Assembly: GCA_023401045.1 (NCBI GenBank) | Contig: JAEXEM010000276.1 | Coordinates: 1 to 7,717 of the forward strand | Source: Actinomycetes bacterium | GTDB taxonomy: Bacteria > Actinomycetota > Actinomycetes > Actinomycetales > Cellulomonadaceae | DNA length: 7,717 nucleotides | Direction: 5' to 3' | Part shown: positions 5,640 through 7,717 of the stretch, one piece after another | How positions within the stretch are numbered: the first letter of the stretch is position 1 | How the letters are laid out: the number at the start of each line of letters is the position of its first letter | Position numbers and translations under genes: made by a program | The notes under the pieces: model-generated | Seen by the model: the letters and a program-made list of their open reading frames with translations, nothing else | Databases searched by the model: none | Told to the model about the DNA's origin: nothing

Positions 5640-6523
5640 GCGCCCGCGTCGCCGTCCTCGGCCTGGGGGCCATGGGCCTGCCGATGGCGACCGCGCTCGC
5701 GCGGACGTTCGACGTCGTCGCGTACGACATCGCCGCCGAGCGCGTCGCGCTCGCCGTCGAGGCCGGTGCGACGGGTGCGGCGGGCGTCGCCGAGGCGTGC
5801 ACCGGCACCGACGTCGTCGTCGTCGGGGTGCGCGACGGCGCCCAGCTCGACGCTCTCGTGCTCGGTACGGGCGGCGTCGCGGAGTCCCTGGCTGCCGGTG
5901 CCGTCGTCGTCGTCACCTCGACCGTCGGCGAGGGTGCCGTCGTGTCGGTCGCCGCGGCGCTCGCGGCGCGCGGCGTCCTCACGGTCGACGCGCCCGTCTC
6001 CGGCGGACCGGTGCGTGCGGGCAACGGTGACCTGCTCATCATGGTCGGCGCGGACGACGCGGCGCTGGCCGCCGCCCGCCCGGTGCTCGACGCGATGTCG
6101 TCCTCGCTCGTCGTCGTGGGCGGCATCGGTGCGGGTCAGCAGCTCAAGACCGTCAACCAGCTGCTGTGCGGCATCCACACCGCGGCGGCCTCGGAGGCGC
6201 TCGCGCTCGCGCACCGCATGGGGCTCGACCTCGACGCCTGCATCGAGGTGCTCGGCCAGGGTGCGGCGGCGTCGTTCATGCTCGCCGACCGCGGTCCGCG
6301 CATCGCCGCCCAGCTCCGGGGCGAGACCCCGCCGCTGCGCTCGCGCCTCGACGTCATCGGCAAGGACATGGGTATCGTCGGCGACCTCACACGGAGTCTC
6401 AAGGTGGCGACCCCGGTGGCGGCCGCGGCCGAGCAGCTCTACCGCACGGTGTCGGCGGCGGGGCACGACGCGGACGACGACTCGGTCGTCGCCACCATGC
6501 TGGCGAAGGAGCAGACATGGTGA
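5636..6523 (+). CDS. NAD-dependent beta-hydroxyacid dehydrogenase, LtnD-like
   Basis: This encodes 295 residues of the 3-hydroxyisobutyrate/6-phosphogluconate dehydrogenase-like family, with the typical length. An N-terminal Rossmann domain has GLGAMG at residues 9-14, and Asp31 at the end of the second strand favours NAD. The substrate motif DAPVSGGPVRAGNGDL (118-133) includes Ser122. The catalytic Lys171 and Asn174 lie in GQQLKTVNQLL. The C-terminal helical domain carries KDMGIV (243-248) and DDDSVV (280-285). The KD(L/M)GIV and DDS(A)V signatures resemble L-threonate dehydrogenases (LtnD) more than 3-hydroxyisobutyrate or tartronate semialdehyde enzymes, so oxidation at C2 or C3 of a small sugar acid is expected. 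The start ATG overlaps the upstream stop (ATGA), and the stop lies inside the start of the kinase gene. The substrate assignment is inference from motifs and neighbours. Confidence 0.92.
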   Translation: MSARVAVLGLGAMGLPMATALARTFDVVAYDIAAERVALAVEAGATGAAGVAEACTGTDVVVVGVRDGAQLDALVLGTGGVAESLAAGAVVVVTSTVGEGAVVSVAAALAARGVLTVDAPVSGGPVRAGNGDLLIMVGADDAALAAARPVLDAMSSSLVVVGGIGAGQQLKTVNQLLCGIHTAAASEALALAHRMGLDLDACIEVLGQGAAASFMLADRGPRIAAQLRGETPPLRSRLDVIGKDMGIVGDLTRSLKVATPVAAAAEQLYRTVSAAGHDADDDSVVATMLAKEQTW

Positions 6524-7717
6524 GCCCCCTGGCCGACGACCCGGCCCGCTTCGTCGAGGACGCCCTCGACGGCTTCGTCGACCTCTACGCCGACCAGGTG
6601 CGGCGCGTGCCCGGCGGTGTCGTGCGGGCCGTGCCCGCGCCGCGCTCCGAGGTCGCCGTCGTCGTGGGTGGCGGCTCGGGCCACTACCCGGCGTTCTGCG
6701 GGGTCGTCGGCCCCGGGCTCGCGCACGGTGCCGTCGTCGGCAACGTCTTCACCTCGCCCTCGACGGCCGACGCGGTGTCCGTCGGTGCGGCCGCCGCGGG
6801 CGACGCGGGCGTCCTCATGATCACGGGCAACTACGCCGGTGACGTCATGAACTTCACGCTCGCGCGCGACGAGCTGCGCCGCCGCGGGATCACCGCCGAG
6901 TTCCTCGTCGTCACCGACGACGTCGCCTCGGCCCCGGCCGACGAGGTCGAGCGGCGTCGCGGCATCGCCGGGGACCTCGTCGTCTTCAAGGCCGCCGGTG
7001 CCGCCGCGGCCGAGGGCGCGACCTTCGACGAGGTCGTCGCCGCGGCGAGGCACGCCAACGACCGCACCCGCACCCTCGGTGTCGCGTTCGACGGCTGCAC
7101 CCTGCCCGGGGCCGACGCCCCGCTGTTCACCGTGCCGGAGGGCGTCTACGGCCTCGGCGTCGGCATCCACGGCGAGCCGGGCATCGCCGAGGTGCCCGCC
7201 TGCACCGCGAGCGAGCTCGCCGGGTTGCTCGTCGACCGGCTGCTCGCGGAGCGTCCGGAGGGCTCGGCGCCGCGCGTCGCCGCGATGGTCAACGGTCTGG
7301 GGCGGACGAAGTACGAGGAGCTGTTCGTGCTGTGGCGCGCGGTGCGTGCCCGGCTCGACGCCGCGGGTCTCGAGGTCGTCGCACCCGAGGTCGGCGAGCT
7401 CGTCACGAGCCTCGACATGTCGGGCTGCTCGCTCACGCTCGTGTGGCTCGACGAGGACCTCGAGCGCTGGTGGTGCGCGCCCGCGCACACGCCGGCGTTC
7501 CGGCGCGGTGCCGTGACGCCCGCTGCCACGGGACCGGTCGCGGCCTCCGCCGCTGTCACGACGGCTGCGGAGGAGGAGGGGACCACCGCACCCGCTGCCG
7601 AGGGTCCGGTCGTCGTCGACGAGCAGGACGCCGCCGAGGCGCCCGTCGTCGTCGCGGCGCTGGAGCGCGTCGTCGCGCTGCTGCGCGAGCTCGAGCCCGA
7701 GCTCGGACGTCTCGACG
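6517..7717 (+). CDS. Dihydroxyacetone-kinase-family sugar kinase (DhaK domain plus start of DhaL domain), truncated by window end
   Basis: 400 codons are visible and the frame runs off the window. The DhaK substrate-binding domain spans about 10-330. His56 in GGGSGHYP and Asp109 in NYAGDVMNF are the expected acid/base residues. His218 in GVGIHGEPG is the residue that binds the ketose carbonyl covalently in E. coli DhaK. SLDMSGCSLTL (298-308) and APAHTPAF (321-328) are typical C-terminal DhaK motifs. An Ala/Thr/Glu-rich linker (about 331-378) leads into what looks like the first helix of an ATP-binding DhaL domain (ALERVVALLRELEPELGRLD). This would make it a single-chain, ATP-dependent kinase rather than a PTS-dependent DhaK. 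GHYP replaces the GHEP of true dihydroxyacetone kinases, a variant I associate with actinobacterial erythrulose-type kinases. The ATG at 6517 follows GAAGGAG (6505-6511) and overlaps the dehydrogenase stop. A GTG at 6520 is an alternative. Confidence 0.92.
   Translation, partial: MVSPLADDPARFVEDALDGFVDLYADQVRRVPGGVVRAVPAPRSEVAVVVGGGSGHYPAFCGVVGPGLAHGAVVGNVFTSPSTADAVSVGAAAAGDAGVLMITGNYAGDVMNFTLARDELRRRGITAEFLVVTDDVASAPADEVERRRGIAGDLVVFKAAGAAAAEGATFDEVVAAARHANDRTRTLGVAFDGCTLPGADAPLFTVPEGVYGLGVGIHGEPGIAEVPACTASELAGLLVDRLLAERPEGSAPRVAAMVNGLGRTKYEELFVLWRAVRARLDAAGLEVVAPEVGELVTSLDMSGCSLTLVWLDEDLERWWCAPAHTPAFRRGAVTPAATGPVAASAAVTTAAEEEGTTAPAAEGPVVVDEQDAAEAPVVVAALERVVALLRELEPELGRLD

Noticed and set aside
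5519..6466. 315-residue minus-strand frame opposite the dehydrogenase
   Set aside because: Its composition is dominated by Arg, His, Asp and Gly with no domain. It is a shadow of the real gene.
6439..7488. 349-residue minus-strand frame opposite the kinase
   Set aside because: It is a low-complexity shadow frame, while the opposite strand encodes a DhaK domain with all catalytic residues.

Overview
The window is very GC-rich DNA, with strong G/C bias at codon third positions, GTG and TTG starts and tightly overlapping genes. This points to a high-GC actinobacterium. The GH3 and LacI types fit plant-biomass-degrading Micrococcales (Cellulomonas-like) or Streptomyces-like lineages, but genus cannot be fixed from the sequence alone. 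No rRNA, tRNA, CRISPR array, insertion sequence or phage gene was seen.

Layout. (1) Bases 1-160 hold the last 52 codons of a membrane-type protein, followed by a 70-bp gap with a 25-bp-period tandem duplication and a GC hairpin. (2) Bases 231-1031 (+) encode an SDR-family dehydrogenase. (3) Convergent with it, 7 bp away, is a minus-strand pair: a LacI-family repressor (4439 down to 3384) and then a cytoplasmic GH3 glycosidase (3387 down to 1039). The GH3 starts at a TTG that overlaps the repressor's stop codon. (4) Bases 4440-4673 form a divergent control region. It has a TTGACA-type promoter for the right-hand operon, a possible leftward promoter, and a 15-bp palindrome (CCGAAAA-G-TTTTCGG) placed to block both. 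(5) A plus-strand operon follows: a xylose-isomerase-like TIM-barrel enzyme (4674-5639), a 3-hydroxyacid dehydrogenase of the LtnD-like type (5636-6523), and a dihydroxyacetone-kinase-family kinase (6517 to the window end, cut off). Each gene overlaps the next by a few bases.

Working model (inference). The repressor senses a plant-derived sugar or its breakdown product and controls both arms. The GH3 enzyme releases a monosaccharide from an imported glycoside. The divergent operon then isomerises or decarboxylates, oxidises and phosphorylates a small sugar or sugar acid. The kinase keeps every catalytic residue of the DhaK domain but carries the GHYP rather than the GHEP form of the active-site loop, which I associate with actinobacterial erythrulose-type kinases. 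An LtnD-like dehydrogenase, a TIM-barrel isomerase or decarboxylase and a DAK kinase together suggest catabolism of a four-carbon sugar acid or branched five-carbon sugar (for example apionate-like). The exact substrate is not readable from the sequence. This uncharacterised gene combination is the most interesting part of the window. The rest is ordinary actinobacterial gene content.
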